64,000 nt of DNA from Brucella pseudogrignonensis. Its GTDB lineage: Bacteria > Pseudomonadota > Alphaproteobacteria > Rhizobiales > Rhizobiaceae. The stretch spans positions 186,001 to 250,000 of the forward strand of contig NZ_NNRM01000006.1 in the NCBI RefSeq assembly GCF_002252525.1, written 5' to 3'. The notes under the pieces were generated by a model, which worked only from the letters and a program-made list of their open reading frames with translations, was not told where the DNA came from and searched no databases. The position numbers and the translations under genes are program-made. Shown one piece after another: positions 45,262 to 54,276 of this stretch (the first letter of the stretch is position 1; each line of letters starts with the position of its first letter).

Positions 45262-45290
45262 ATGTCATAAAACTGTCACATATCTTTCAC
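45262..45290 (+). promoter_or_regulatory. Putative Pho box upstream of the Na/Pi cotransporter gene
   Basis: Three heptamers with an exact 11-bp period: ATGTCAT (45262), CTGTCAC (45273) and CTTTCAC (45284), each separated by 4 AT-rich bases. They match the PhoB box consensus and lie 148 bp before the start codon of a phosphate transporter gene. Confidence 0.75.
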
Positions 45291-45437
45291 ATTGAAGCGA
45301 CGCCGCTTGATTTAGAGGGATTTCAGGCTCATATTCCCTCATTAATATAATTAGCCGGAACATATTTTTTCTCTTTTTGTTGTTTAGACTTAATTGAAAA
45401 ATTTGATCCCCCAATCTCCAACCCGAAAGGAGTTCCA

Positions 45438-47114
45438 ATGAACGGTTCTCTTGTCCTTTTGCATCTTGCTGGTGCTGTTGCTCTCCTTCTTTGGGCGACC
45501 CGCATGGTGCGAACGGGTGTGGAGCGCGCCTATGGTGATCGGCTACGCCGTCGTCTGCGCAATCAGATGCAGAACCCGCTGCTGGCGATAGCCTTCGGCC
45601 TTGTCATGGCAATTGCCCTGCAAAGTTCCACCGCAGTCACACTTTTGGTCGGCTCTTTTGTCGGATCAGGCATTGTGAGCGGCGTTGCGGGCTTGATGGC
45701 TGTGCGCGGCGGCGAACTTGGATCGGCGCTTGTCGTCAAGATCCTGAGCTATGATCTGACCTTGCTTGTGCCGCTCTGCCTTGTTTCAGGCACCGCCATT
45801 TTCATGACCACCGAGCGACGGGACTGGCGCCAGATTGGCCGCATCCTCGTCGGCATCGGCCTGCTCATCATGTCTCTGGAAATGACAGGACAGGCCACCG
45901 AGCCGCTGCGTCAGAGCGAGCTTCTGCCAATTATCGTAGATTATCTCTCCAGCGATCCGGTGACGACCTATCTTCTGGCCGCACTGATGACCTGGTTGTT
46001 CCATTCGAGCATTGCAGGCGTCATCCTGCTGACCACATTCGCGTCCCGTGGACTAATCACGCCCGAGCTTGCAGTTATCATGGTGCTGGGTGTCAATCTC
46101 GGCTCGTCCATTATTGCCCCAATTCTGACCCGCAACGCGCCACCCGAAACTCGCGTCGTCCCGCTCGGCAATTTGCTGATGCGCGGTGCAGGTTCGATGA
46201 TCATGCTGGTGCTGTTTGAAAGCTTCAAGCCTTCGCTCGGCTTCCTCGGCGGCGACCCTGTCTCGCAGGTGGTCAACGCGCATATCCTGTTCAATGTCAT
46301 CATCATGCTTGCGGGCATTCCATTGTCCGGCCTGGTTCTGCGAGCGACAGAAGCATTGGTGCATCTCAACTCGGACAAGAATGCCCCCGTTCAGCCAATC
46401 GAGGTCGAAGAATACAGCGCGCTCGACAATGCCGTGCTCGACCGTCCTTCGCAGGCGCTTGCCAATGCAACGCGCGAAGTTGTGGGCGTCTGCGACACGA
46501 TTGAAGTAATGCTGCGCCGCATTATCGACCTTTACGAGAAGCCGGATCAGGCACGTATTAATGAACTTGCAGCACTCGATGACCGGGTCGACAAGAAACA
46601 TGCGGCGATCAAGCTTTATCTCACCAGGCTTGCAAGCAAGGATCTTGATGAGTTTGAAGCGCTCCGTATGCAGGAGCTGATGGGTGCCTGCGTCAAGCTC
46701 GAACAGGTCGGCGACATCATCGTCCGCAACATGCTTGCGCATGTGCAAAAGAAGATGGACCACAATCTCGAATTCACCGAGGAAGGCTGGAAGGAACTGA
46801 GCCACTTCCATGCCATGGTGCTGGCCAACGCGCATATGGCTTTCAACGTGATTGTTTCGCGTGATGGTCGCACGGCGCGCCTGCTGGTGCAGGAGAAGGA
46901 CAATCTGCGCGATCTCGAAAAGCAGACGAGTATGCGTCACTTCTCGCGCCTTCGCGAAGGCTCAACGCGCAGTATCGAAACAAGCACCATCCATCTCGAC
47001 ACCATTCGCGATCTCAAGCAGATTAATTCATTGCTGGCATCGATGGCATATCCGGTTCTCGAAGAACAAGGACTGCTCAGTGCAACCCGCTTGAAGACAG
47101 CGAAACAAAGCTAA
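45438..47114 (+). CDS. Na+/Pi cotransporter family protein with PhoU-like domain
   Basis: A 558-residue membrane protein. The N-terminal 300 residues contain two Na/Pi-cotransporter II repeats, each with the QSSTA-type motif: MAIALQSSTAVTLLVGSF and LFHSSIAGVILLTTF, plus LGVNLGSSIIAPIL. About residues 330-540 form a PhoU-like helical bundle, as in the NptA/YjbB group. It should move phosphate across the inner membrane; direction is debated for YjbB (export) and relatives (import). The Pho-box array upstream argues for a role under phosphate limitation. AAAGGAG lies 5 nt before the start, and a terminator follows. Confidence 0.92.
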   Translation: MNGSLVLLHLAGAVALLLWATRMVRTGVERAYGDRLRRRLRNQMQNPLLAIAFGLVMAIALQSSTAVTLLVGSFVGSGIVSGVAGLMAVRGGELGSALVVKILSYDLTLLVPLCLVSGTAIFMTTERRDWRQIGRILVGIGLLIMSLEMTGQATEPLRQSELLPIIVDYLSSDPVTTYLLAALMTWLFHSSIAGVILLTTFASRGLITPELAVIMVLGVNLGSSIIAPILTRNAPPETRVVPLGNLLMRGAGSMIMLVLFESFKPSLGFLGGDPVSQVVNAHILFNVIIMLAGIPLSGLVLRATEALVHLNSDKNAPVQPIEVEEYSALDNAVLDRPSQALANATREVVGVCDTIEVMLRRIIDLYEKPDQARINELAALDDRVDKKHAAIKLYLTRLASKDLDEFEALRMQELMGACVKLEQVGDIIVRNMLAHVQKKMDHNLEFTEEGWKELSHFHAMVLANAHMAFNVIVSRDGRTARLLVQEKDNLRDLEKQTSMRHFSRLREGSTRSIETSTIHLDTIRDLKQINSLLASMAYPVLEEQGLLSATRLKTAKQS

Positions 47115-47115
47115 C

Positions 47116-47144
47116 AAAAAGCCCCGCAGAAGCGGGGCTTTTTT
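47116..47144. terminator. Terminator between the Na/Pi cotransporter gene and yqeY
   Basis: AAAAAGCCCCGC and GCGGGGCTTTTTT arms with a 4-nt loop, T-run in both directions. Confidence 0.9.
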
Positions 47145-47163
47145 ATTTACAACAAAGGCGCTT

Positions 47164-47616
47164 CTATTGAAGCAGTGTCTTCACCAGAGCGCTGGCTTTG
47201 GTGAAGTCCATCTGGCCTGCATAGCGTTCTTTCAATGCAGCCATGACCTTGCCCATATCGCGAAGGCCCTGCGCACCGATATCTGCAATAACCGTTTCAC
47301 AAGCCGTCTTGATCTCATCATCGCTCATCTGCGTTGGCAGGAAATCATTGAGGATCGCAATTTCCTGACGTTCGCCTTCAGCGAGCTCAATACGATTGCC
47401 TTCTTCATAGATGCGCGCGGATTCTTCGCGCTGCTTGACCATCTTTCCGAGAATGCCAAGCAGTTCCTCGTCGCCAACCGGATCTTTGCCAGCGCCGCGA
47501 TTAGCAATGTCACGGTCCTTAACCGCAGCCATAATCAGACGCAGTGTCGACAAGCGCAGCTTATCCTGTGCCTTCATTGCATTGGTAAGTGCCTGAGAAA
47601 TCTCCTGGCGAAGCAT
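47164..47616 (-). CDS. GatB/YqeY domain protein
   Basis: A 150-residue helical protein of the YqeY family, related to the tail of GatB and linked to tRNA metabolism. Family motifs are LRLSTLRLIMAAVKDRDIA, LGILGKMVKQREESARIYEEGNR and the ADIGAQGLRDMGKVMAALKERYAGQMDFTKAS block. AGGAGAG lies 5 nt before the ATG. It is next to carA in the reverse direction, a conserved order in alphaproteobacteria. Confidence 0.92.
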   Translation of the reverse strand: MLRQEISQALTNAMKAQDKLRLSTLRLIMAAVKDRDIANRGAGKDPVGDEELLGILGKMVKQREESARIYEEGNRIELAEGERQEIAILNDFLPTQMSDDEIKTACETVIADIGAQGLRDMGKVMAALKERYAGQMDFTKASALVKTLLQ

Positions 47617-47984
47617 AACGTCTCTCCTGACGGTTAGGTAAGAAATATAGCTATACAGCAATGCTGCATATCCGCCGAGCTGTCGAAACCATCATCCCAC
47701 AAGTAAAAACCCGGCAATTATCGCCGATATTACCGGAAACAATGGATCAAGACGATTGACCCCGCGCCCAACTTTCTCTATTGCTCGAGGCTTAGCAGGA
47801 CATCGGCATGTGCTCACGGCGGAAGGTTTTTAACCCCGCTGCTTTTTGGCGCGTATATGGCTCTAAAAGTTCCAGTTTTCAAGCAGCCCCTCAACTGGCT
47901 GGCTGAAAACAGGCGCATGTCGCATACTGATAAACTCGAAACGTGCGCCAGACGGCAGCCGCGAAACCACACAGGAGTGCACCT
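47617..47984. other. Divergent promoter region of yqeY and carA
   Basis: 368 bp between divergent starts, no gene. A GTTTTTAACCCCGCTGC stretch near 47827 followed by GTATAT could be a promoter for carA, but spacing is not ideal. No structured leader was recognised. Confidence 0.45.
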
Positions 47985-49208
47985 ATGACCGAAGCCACAT
48001 CGAAAACCGCACCCTGGACGACGACCAAGCGAACCGCCATTCTGGTTCTGGCAGACGGAACCGTTATCGAAGGTCAGGGCCTTGGCGCAACCGGCGCGAT
48101 TGAAGCCGAAGTGGTCTTCAACACCGCCCTCACCGGTTATGAAGAAATCCTGACCGATCCATCCTATGCCGGACAGATCGTGACCTTCACCTTCCCGCAT
48201 ATCGGCAATGTCGGTGCTAATGCTGAAGACATCGAAGACCTGACGCCAGCCAATCGCCACGGCGCAGTCGGCGCGATCTTCAAGGCAGACATCACAACGC
48301 CTTCGAACTTCCGTTCGTCGGAAGACCTCAACACCTGGCTCAAAAACCGCGGCGTTATCGCGCTCGCCGGCATCGATACCCGCGCCCTCACATCGCTGAT
48401 CCGTGAGCGTGGCGCGCAGAATGCCGTCATCGCACATGATCCTGAAGGTAAGTTCGACATCGACGCTCTCAAGGCCCGCGCTGCTAACTGGAGCGGTCTG
48501 GAAAATCTTGATCTAGCAAAAGATGTCACCATCGGTCAGAGCCTGACCTGGGACCAGACCCCTTGGACGCTGGGCGAAGGCTATAGCGAACAGGCCGACA
48601 ACCAGTATCATGTCGTAGCACTCGACTTCGGCGTAAAGCGTAACATTCTGCGTCTGCTTTCCGGCCTCGGCGCGAAGGTCACAGTTCTGCCTGCAACCGC
48701 TACTGCAGAAGATGTACTGGCCTATAATCCAGACGGCATCTTCCTTTCGAACGGCCCTGGCGATCCGGCTGCCACCGGTGAATATGCTGTGCCAACGATC
48801 CAGAAGCTGGTTGATAGCGAACTGCCTGTTTTCGGCATCTGCCTTGGACACCAGATGCTGGCACTGGCACTTGGTGCGAAAACCGAGAAGATGCATCAGG
48901 GCCATCATGGCGCAAACCATCCGGTCAAGGATTACACAACCGGTAAGGTTGAGATTGTTTCGATGAACCACGGCTTCGCGGTCGATTCCGACAGCCTGCC
49001 AGACCATGTAGAAGAAACGCATGTATCGCTGTTCGACGGCACCAATTGCGGCCTGCGCGTCATCGGCAAGCCGGTGTTCTCCGTACAGCACCATCCGGAA
49101 GCTTCTCCCGGCCCGCAGGACAGCCACTATCTCTTCCGTCGCTTCATCAATCTGATCCGTGAAAAGAAGGGCGAAGCTCTTCTGCCAGAACGCGAAGAGG
49201 CTGCGTGA
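47985..49208 (+). CDS. carA: Carbamoyl-phosphate synthase small (glutaminase) subunit
   Basis: Supplies ammonia from glutamine to CarB for carbamoyl phosphate, the precursor of arginine and pyrimidines. 407 residues. The N-terminal domain has [16 protein letters not shown] and [22 protein letters not shown]; the class I amidotransferase domain has the nucleophile in [16 protein letters not shown] and the His-Glu pair in [16 protein letters not shown] before the ATG sets the start; 14 upstream codons are not used. The stop codon lies inside the start of a dispersed repeat copy. carB is 1.4 kb away behind an inverted gene. Confidence 0.97.
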   Translation: MTEATSKTAPWTTTKRTAILVLADGTVIEGQGLGATGAIEAEVVFNTALTGYEEILTDPSYAGQIVTFTFPHIGNVGANAEDIEDLTPANRHGAVGAIFKADITTPSNFRSSEDLNTWLKNRGVIALAGIDTRALTSLIRERGAQNAVIAHDPEGKFDIDALKARAANWSGLENLDLAKDVTIGQSLTWDQTPWTLGEGYSEQADNQYHVVALDFGVKRNILRLLSGLGAKVTVLPATATAEDVLAYNPDGIFLSNGPGDPAATGEYAVPTIQKLVDSELPVFGICLGHQMLALALGAKTEKMHQGHHGANHPVKDYTTGKVEIVSMNHGFAVDSDSLPDHVEETHVSLFDGTNCGLRVIGKPVFSVQHHPEASPGPQDSHYLFRRFINLIREKKGEALLPEREEAA

Positions 49209-49264
49209 AAACAAACAGTTACAGCGGTTCCAACGATTCATTCTTAACTGGAACTGTTGTAAAA
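49203..49264. repeat. Right half of the dispersed intergenic repeat, fused to the carA 3' end
   Basis: TGCGTGAAAACAAACAGTTA continues through CAGCGGTTCC, a spacer, and GGAAC(T/C)G(T/C)TGTAAAA, aligning with the right half of the copy at 28.9 kb. The carA stop TGA lies in the TGCGTGA block of the repeat. Confidence 0.75.
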
Positions 49265-49280
49265 CTCTGTTAAGAAAAGA

Positions 49281-49309
49281 AAAAGCCGGGATTTGATCCC
49301 GGCTTTTTT
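49281..49309. terminator. Terminator between carA and the metallopeptidase gene
   Basis: AAAAGCCGGGAT and ATCCCGGCTTTT arms with a 3-nt loop and T-run in both directions. Confidence 0.85.
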
Positions 49310-49333
49310 CGTTGTTTATATCGGCTTTAGCGA

Positions 49334-50263
49334 TCAGACATCGCCGCTGAAAGTATCGCAGGATTCGATCTTGCCGCTCTGGAAACCGCGTTGGAACCAC
49401 TTGGCGCGCTGTGCAGACGTTCCGTGATTGAAGCTTTCAGGAACGACATAGCCCTGACTACGCTTTTGCAGCGTATCGTCACCAATCTGGTGCGCAGCAT
49501 TGATCGCTTCTTCAAGATCACCAGCTTCCAGAATGCCCTTCTGGTTTGTGTAATATCCCCAGACGCCAGCAAAACAATCGGCCTGCAATTCGACACGAAC
49601 CGACATCTGGTTGGCCTGAGCCTGACTCATCTGCTGACGCATCTGATTAAAGCGCGGCAGAATGCCGAGCAGGTTCTGAACATGGTGGCCGACCTCATGC
49701 GCAATAACATAGGCATTGGCGAAATCACCCGATGCACCGAACTTAGTGGCCAGTTCATTGAAGAAAGTCAGATCGATATAAAGCTTGCGATCACCGGGGC
49801 AGTAGAATGGCCCTGAAGCCGCCGAAGCCATACCGCAGGCTGAACGAACACCATCCGAGAATAAAACCATCGTCGGCGGTGTGTATGTCTGCCCGCGTGA
49901 CTGGAAAATTCCGCTCCATGTATCTTCGGTTTCAGCGAGAATGGTGCGAGCAAATTGTGTCGCCTCGTCATTAGCGACCTTGCCGCCCTCAGCAGGCGTG
50001 CGACCACTGCTCTGCTGCGTCTGCGTAGACTGGATACTGCCATCACCAAACAGGAATGGCAGTGGATCAATGCCAATTGCACGCAACACGAAGAACATCA
50101 CAACGAGAATGAGAATACCGGAAATGCCGCCGCCGCGAACAATGCGAAAGCCGGGTCCGCCGCCCATGCCGCCACCGCGACCAAAGCCGCCGCCGAGGCC
50201 GCCACCTTGTTGTCCACGCACATCCTCAACATTATCGCTTTGTCTACGGCCTTGCCAACGCAT
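49334..50263 (-). CDS. YpfJ-type neutral zinc metallopeptidase
   Basis: A 309-residue membrane-linked metallopeptidase of the KPN_02809/YpfJ family. A Gly/Gln/Arg-rich N-terminus with RGQQGGGLGGGFGRGGGMGGG precedes one transmembrane helix (GISGILILVVMFFVLRAIG). The zinc site HEVGHH is in VIAHEVGHHVQNLLG, with a third ligand probably in ELQADCFAGVWG. CGMASAASGPFYCP holds two Cys. Substrate unknown. It separates carA and carB on the opposite strand. GGGGAG precedes the chosen ATG. Confidence 0.92.
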   Translation of the reverse strand: MRWQGRRQSDNVEDVRGQQGGGLGGGFGRGGGMGGGPGFRIVRGGGISGILILVVMFFVLRAIGIDPLPFLFGDGSIQSTQTQQSSGRTPAEGGKVANDEATQFARTILAETEDTWSGIFQSRGQTYTPPTMVLFSDGVRSACGMASAASGPFYCPGDRKLYIDLTFFNELATKFGASGDFANAYVIAHEVGHHVQNLLGILPRFNQMRQQMSQAQANQMSVRVELQADCFAGVWGYYTNQKGILEAGDLEEAINAAHQIGDDTLQKRSQGYVVPESFNHGTSAQRAKWFQRGFQSGKIESCDTFSGDV

Positions 50264-50609
50264 GGACCAACTCCCCTTCACCGTGCCAGCCGTTAAGAAG
50301 GCAGCACCAATCTGTTGCAAGCAATTGTCGCACAAACAGTTGGCGCGGCAACAGAAAAAGTAAATGAGCGAGGATCACAAACAAACACGTATCTGCAACA
50401 AACGCACCAATGAGTGGTTGCAATCTCGACGCTTGTTTGTGATTTTCCGTAAATGCCCACATTTTCTTTTAAATAAGGGCATTTGTGGGGTTCCGCTTTG
50501 GGTCATCATTGCCTATAAGGCCAGCTTAGCCCACAGAATTTCTCTCTGCCAACCCGCCGGTAAACCGTGCGGGCTTTTCTGGCAGGCTAAGAACAAGGAA
50601 AACGCCCCC
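50264..50609. other. Divergent region between the metallopeptidase gene and carB
   Basis: 346 bp. An open frame runs through it in phase with carB but has no family homology, so I treat it as leader. A CCGGTAAACCGTGCGGG hairpin-like stretch near 50550-50575 lies 35 bp before carB. No attenuator peptide was found. Confidence 0.45.
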
Positions 50610-53600
50610 ATGCCGAAACGTACAGATATCAAATCGATCCTGATTATCGGCGCGGGCCCCATTGTTATCGGCCAGGCTTGCGAGTTCGATTATTCCGGCA
50701 CGCAGGCCTGTAAAGCGTTGAAAGAGGAAGGCTACCGCATCATCCTCGTCAACTCCAACCCAGCTACGATCATGACCGATCCTGATCTGGCGGACGCGAC
50801 CTATATCGAACCAATTACGCCTGAAGTCGTTGCTAAGATCATTGCCAAGGAACGTCCTGACGCACTGCTGCCAACCATGGGCGGTCAGACCGCGCTGAAC
50901 ACTGCATTGTCGCTCCGCCGCATGGGCGTTCTTGAGCGCTACAATGTTGAGATGATCGGCGCACATGCAGAAGCCATCGACAAGGCAGAAGACCGCGCCC
51001 TCTTCCGTGAAGCCATGGACAAGATTGGCCTCGACACACCGGAATCGCGACTGGCCAATGCGACCGAAATCAAGGACGAAGACCGCAAGCGTCACGAAGC
51101 CAAGCGCGCTGAAGTGAAGTCGCAGTATTCTGGCGATGATCTCGACAAGGCGCTCGACAAGCTGGAAACCGAATGGCAGCTGGGCGAAGTTGAGCGCAAG
51201 CAGCGCTACATGAGCCACGCGCTTGCAAAAGCTGCGCAGGCACTCGACGTGGTTGGCCTGCCTGCCATTATCCGCCCAAGCTTTACGCTCGGCGGCACCG
51301 GCGGCGGCATCGCTTATAACCGCCAGGAATTCTTCGAAATCATCGAGCGCGGTCTCGATGCATCGCCAACGACTGAAGTTCTGATCGAAGAGTCGGTTCT
51401 GGGTTGGAAAGAATATGAAATGGAAGTCGTCCGCGACAAGGCGGATAACTGCATCATCATCTGCTCGATCGAAAACCTCGATCCTATGGGCGTCCATACC
51501 GGCGACTCAATCACCGTTGCACCAGCGCTGACGCTGACCGACAAAGAATACCAGATCATGCGTAACGCCTCGATTGCGGTGCTGCGCGAGATCGGCGTTG
51601 AAACCGGTGGCTCCAACGTGCAGTTCGCGATCAACCCGGCCAATGGCCGCATGATCGTGATTGAAATGAACCCACGCGTGTCGCGTTCTTCGGCTCTCGC
51701 TTCCAAGGCAACCGGCTTCCCGATTGCCAAGGTCGCGGCAAAGCTTGCTGTCGGCTACACACTGGATGAACTCGACAACGACATCACCGGCGGCGCGACA
51801 CCTGCATCGTTCGAACCATCGATCGACTATGTCGTCACCAAGATCCCGCGCTTTGCATTCGAAAAATTCCCGGGCTCTTCGCCAATCCTGACCACTGCAA
51901 TGAAGTCGGTCGGTGAAGTCATGGCCATTGGCCGTACTTTCCAGGAAAGCTTGCAGAAGGCGCTTCGCGGCCTCGAAACCGGCCTGACGGGCCTTGATGA
52001 AATCGCCATTCCAAATATTGAAGAAGGCGATGAGAAGAACGCGATCCGCGCTGCCATCGGCACGCCTACGCCAGACCGTCTGCGCATGGTCGCTCAGGCA
52101 ATGCGCCTTGGTTTGACGACCGAGCAGGTTCACGATGCGTCCAAGATCGATCCTTGGTTCCTCGAACAAATCGAAGCCATTGTGAAGACCGAAGAGCGTG
52201 TTCGCGAACACGGTCTGCCACAGGATGCAGAAAACCTGCGTATGTTGAAGGCCATGGGCTTCTCCGATGCGCGCCTCGCCAGCCTGACGGGCAAGGACGC
52301 AGAGGATATCGCAAAGCTGCGCAGTGAACTTGATGTGCATCCGGTTTACAAGCGCATCGATACCTGCGCTGCAGAATTCGCTTCGCCAACCGCCTACATG
52401 TACTCGACCTATGAAACGCCATTCGTCGGTCAGCCTCGCTCCGAGGCACAGGTTTCGGATCGCAAGAAGGTCGTCATTCTCGGCGGCGGTCCAAACCGTA
52501 TCGGTCAGGGCATCGAATTCGATTATTGCTGCTGTCATGCCGCTTTCGCACTCGGCGATGCCGATTACGAAGCCATCATGATCAACTGCAACCCGGAAAC
52601 AGTTTCGACCGATTACGACACGTCCGACCGCCTCTACTTCGAACCGCTTACAGCTGAAGATGTGTTGGAAATCCTGCGCGTAGAGCAAGAAAAAGGCACA
52701 TTGCATGGCGTGATCGTACAGTTTGGCGGCCAGACCCCGCTCAAGCTTGCAAATGCACTGGAAAAGGCAGGCATTCCGATCCTCGGCACTTCGCCTGACG
52801 CGATTGATCTTGCAGAAGACCGCGACCGCTTCCAGAAGCTGCTCATCAAGCTCGGTCTCAACCAGCCAAAGAACGGCATCGCCTATTCGGTTGAACAGGC
52901 ACGCCTAATCGCAGCAGATCTTGGTTTCCCGCTGGTTGTTCGTCCGTCCTATGTTCTGGGTGGCCGCGCCATGCAGATCATCCATGATGAACGCAGCCTG
53001 CAGGCCTATCTGCTCGATACCGTTCCGGAACTGGTCCCTGAAGACATCAAGGCCAAGTATCCAAACGACAAGACTGGTCAGATCAACACGCTGCTCGGCA
53101 AGAACCCGCTCCTGTTCGATACCTATCTTACACAGGCCATCGAAGTGGACGTCGACTGCCTTTGCGACGGCAAGACCAGCTTCGTTTCCGGCATCATGGA
53201 GCATATCGAAGAAGCCGGTATTCACTCGGGCGACAGCGCCTGCTCGCTGCCAGTTCATTCGCTCTCCGCTGAAACCGTTGCTGAGCTGGAACGTCAGACC
53301 GAAGCTCTTGCCAAGGCACTTAATGTTGGCGGCCTGATGAACGTCCAGTTCGCGATCAAGGACGGCGAAATCTTCATTCTTGAAGTGAACCCGCGCGCTT
53401 CGCGTACGGTTCCGTTCGTTGCAAAGACCATCGGCACACCGATTGCCAAGGTTGCGGCCCGCATCATGGCTGGCGAAAGCCTTGAAGAAGCGCTCGGCGC
53501 GTATGGCGGCAAGCCGCAGGCTCCTTCGCGCCCGCACATCGCAGTCAAGGAAGCCGTGTTCCCATTTGCACGCTTCCCGGGCGTCGATACCCTGCTCGGA

Positions 53601-54098
53601 CCTGAAATGCGTTCGACCGGTGAAGTCATGGGCCTCGACTACGACTACGCACTGGCCTTCGCCAAGGCGCAGCTCGGCGCAGGCGTTGAGCTGCCGCGCG
53701 AAGGCACGGTCTTCGTCTCAGTTCGCGATGAAGACAAGGAACGCGTACTGGGTGCAGTCCGCAAGCTTGCGAGCATCGGCTTCAAGGTAATGGCAACCGG
53801 CGGAACACAGCAGTTCCTCGTCGCAAATGGCGTGGAAGCGACCAAGATCAACAAGGTCATCGAAGGCCGTCCGCACGTTGAAGACGCGATCCGCAATCGT
53901 CAGATCCATTTGGTCTTCAACACGACCGACAGCGCAAGCGCTGTTTCGGACAGCAAGTCGATCCGCCGTGCAACACTGATGCAGAAGCTGCCTTACTACA
54001 CCACCATGGCTGGTGCAGAAGCTGCTGCTGAAGCTATTGCGGCACTTAAGGCCGGTTCGATGGAAGTCCGTCCGCTGCAGGATTACTTCCGCGATTAA
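50610..54098 (+). CDS. carB: Carbamoyl-phosphate synthase large subunit
   Basis: Forms carbamoyl phosphate from bicarbonate, ammonia and 2 ATP. 1162 residues, longer than the E. coli enzyme (1073) because of an insertion near residues 155-200 ([30 protein letters not shown]) common in alphaproteobacteria. Two homologous ATP-grasp halves are visible: [24 protein letters not shown] and [21 protein letters not shown], with [10 protein letters not shown] and [10 protein letters not shown]. The last 130 residues form the MGS-like allosteric domain. AAGGAA lies 10 nt before the ATG at 50610, the start of homology. Confidence 0.97.
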   Translation: MPKRTDIKSILIIGAGPIVIGQACEFDYSGTQACKALKEEGYRIILVNSNPATIMTDPDLADATYIEPITPEVVAKIIAKERPDALLPTMGGQTALNTALSLRRMGVLERYNVEMIGAHAEAIDKAEDRALFREAMDKIGLDTPESRLANATEIKDEDRKRHEAKRAEVKSQYSGDDLDKALDKLETEWQLGEVERKQRYMSHALAKAAQALDVVGLPAIIRPSFTLGGTGGGIAYNRQEFFEIIERGLDASPTTEVLIEESVLGWKEYEMEVVRDKADNCIIICSIENLDPMGVHTGDSITVAPALTLTDKEYQIMRNASIAVLREIGVETGGSNVQFAINPANGRMIVIEMNPRVSRSSALASKATGFPIAKVAAKLAVGYTLDELDNDITGGATPASFEPSIDYVVTKIPRFAFEKFPGSSPILTTAMKSVGEVMAIGRTFQESLQKALRGLETGLTGLDEIAIPNIEEGDEKNAIRAAIGTPTPDRLRMVAQAMRLGLTTEQVHDASKIDPWFLEQIEAIVKTEERVREHGLPQDAENLRMLKAMGFSDARLASLTGKDAEDIAKLRSELDVHPVYKRIDTCAAEFASPTAYMYSTYETPFVGQPRSEAQVSDRKKVVILGGGPNRIGQGIEFDYCCCHAAFALGDADYEAIMINCNPETVSTDYDTSDRLYFEPLTAEDVLEILRVEQEKGTLHGVIVQFGGQTPLKLANALEKAGIPILGTSPDAIDLAEDRDRFQKLLIKLGLNQPKNGIAYSVEQARLIAADLGFPLVVRPSYVLGGRAMQIIHDERSLQAYLLDTVPELVPEDIKAKYPNDKTGQINTLLGKNPLLFDTYLTQAIEVDVDCLCDGKTSFVSGIMEHIEEAGIHSGDSACSLPVHSLSAETVAELERQTEALAKALNVGGLMNVQFAIKDGEIFILEVNPRASRTVPFVAKTIGTPIAKVAARIMAGESLEEALGAYGGKPQAPSRPHIAVKEAVFPFARFPGVDTLLGPEMRSTGEVMGLDYDYALAFAKAQLGAGVELPREGTVFVSVRDEDKERVLGAVRKLASIGFKVMATGGTQQFLVANGVEATKINKVIEGRPHVEDAIRNRQIHLVFNTTDSASAVSDSKSIRRATLMQKLPYYTTMAGAEAAAEAIAALKAGSMEVRPLQDYFRD

Positions 54099-54115
54099 TC
54101 AAACTGAGAGACACG

Positions 54116-54149
54116 AAAAAGGCCGCAGATGAAAATCTGCGGCCTTTTT
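54116..54149 (+). terminator. Terminator of carB
   Basis: Perfect arms AAAAAGGCCGCAGAT and ATCTGCGGCCTTTTT with a 4-nt loop, 17 bp after the stop. Confidence 0.92.
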
Positions 54150-54276
54150 CTTTGGTAGCAACCGCCAATATGACGAACTCGGCAATGCTCTATCTATTTG
54201 TTTTGGCGCGCATCTTGCTCCGGAACCTGTGCGATTTTCACTCATACCACGCTCCAAAACTAATTCTCCACAGACC

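Noticed and set aside
54103-54249. Leftward 48-codon frame starting MSENRTGSGARC with a GGAG 6 nt upstream
   Set aside because: Its C-terminal third is read from the carB terminator hairpin, so it is more likely non-coding; kept only as a note because the ribosome site is decent.
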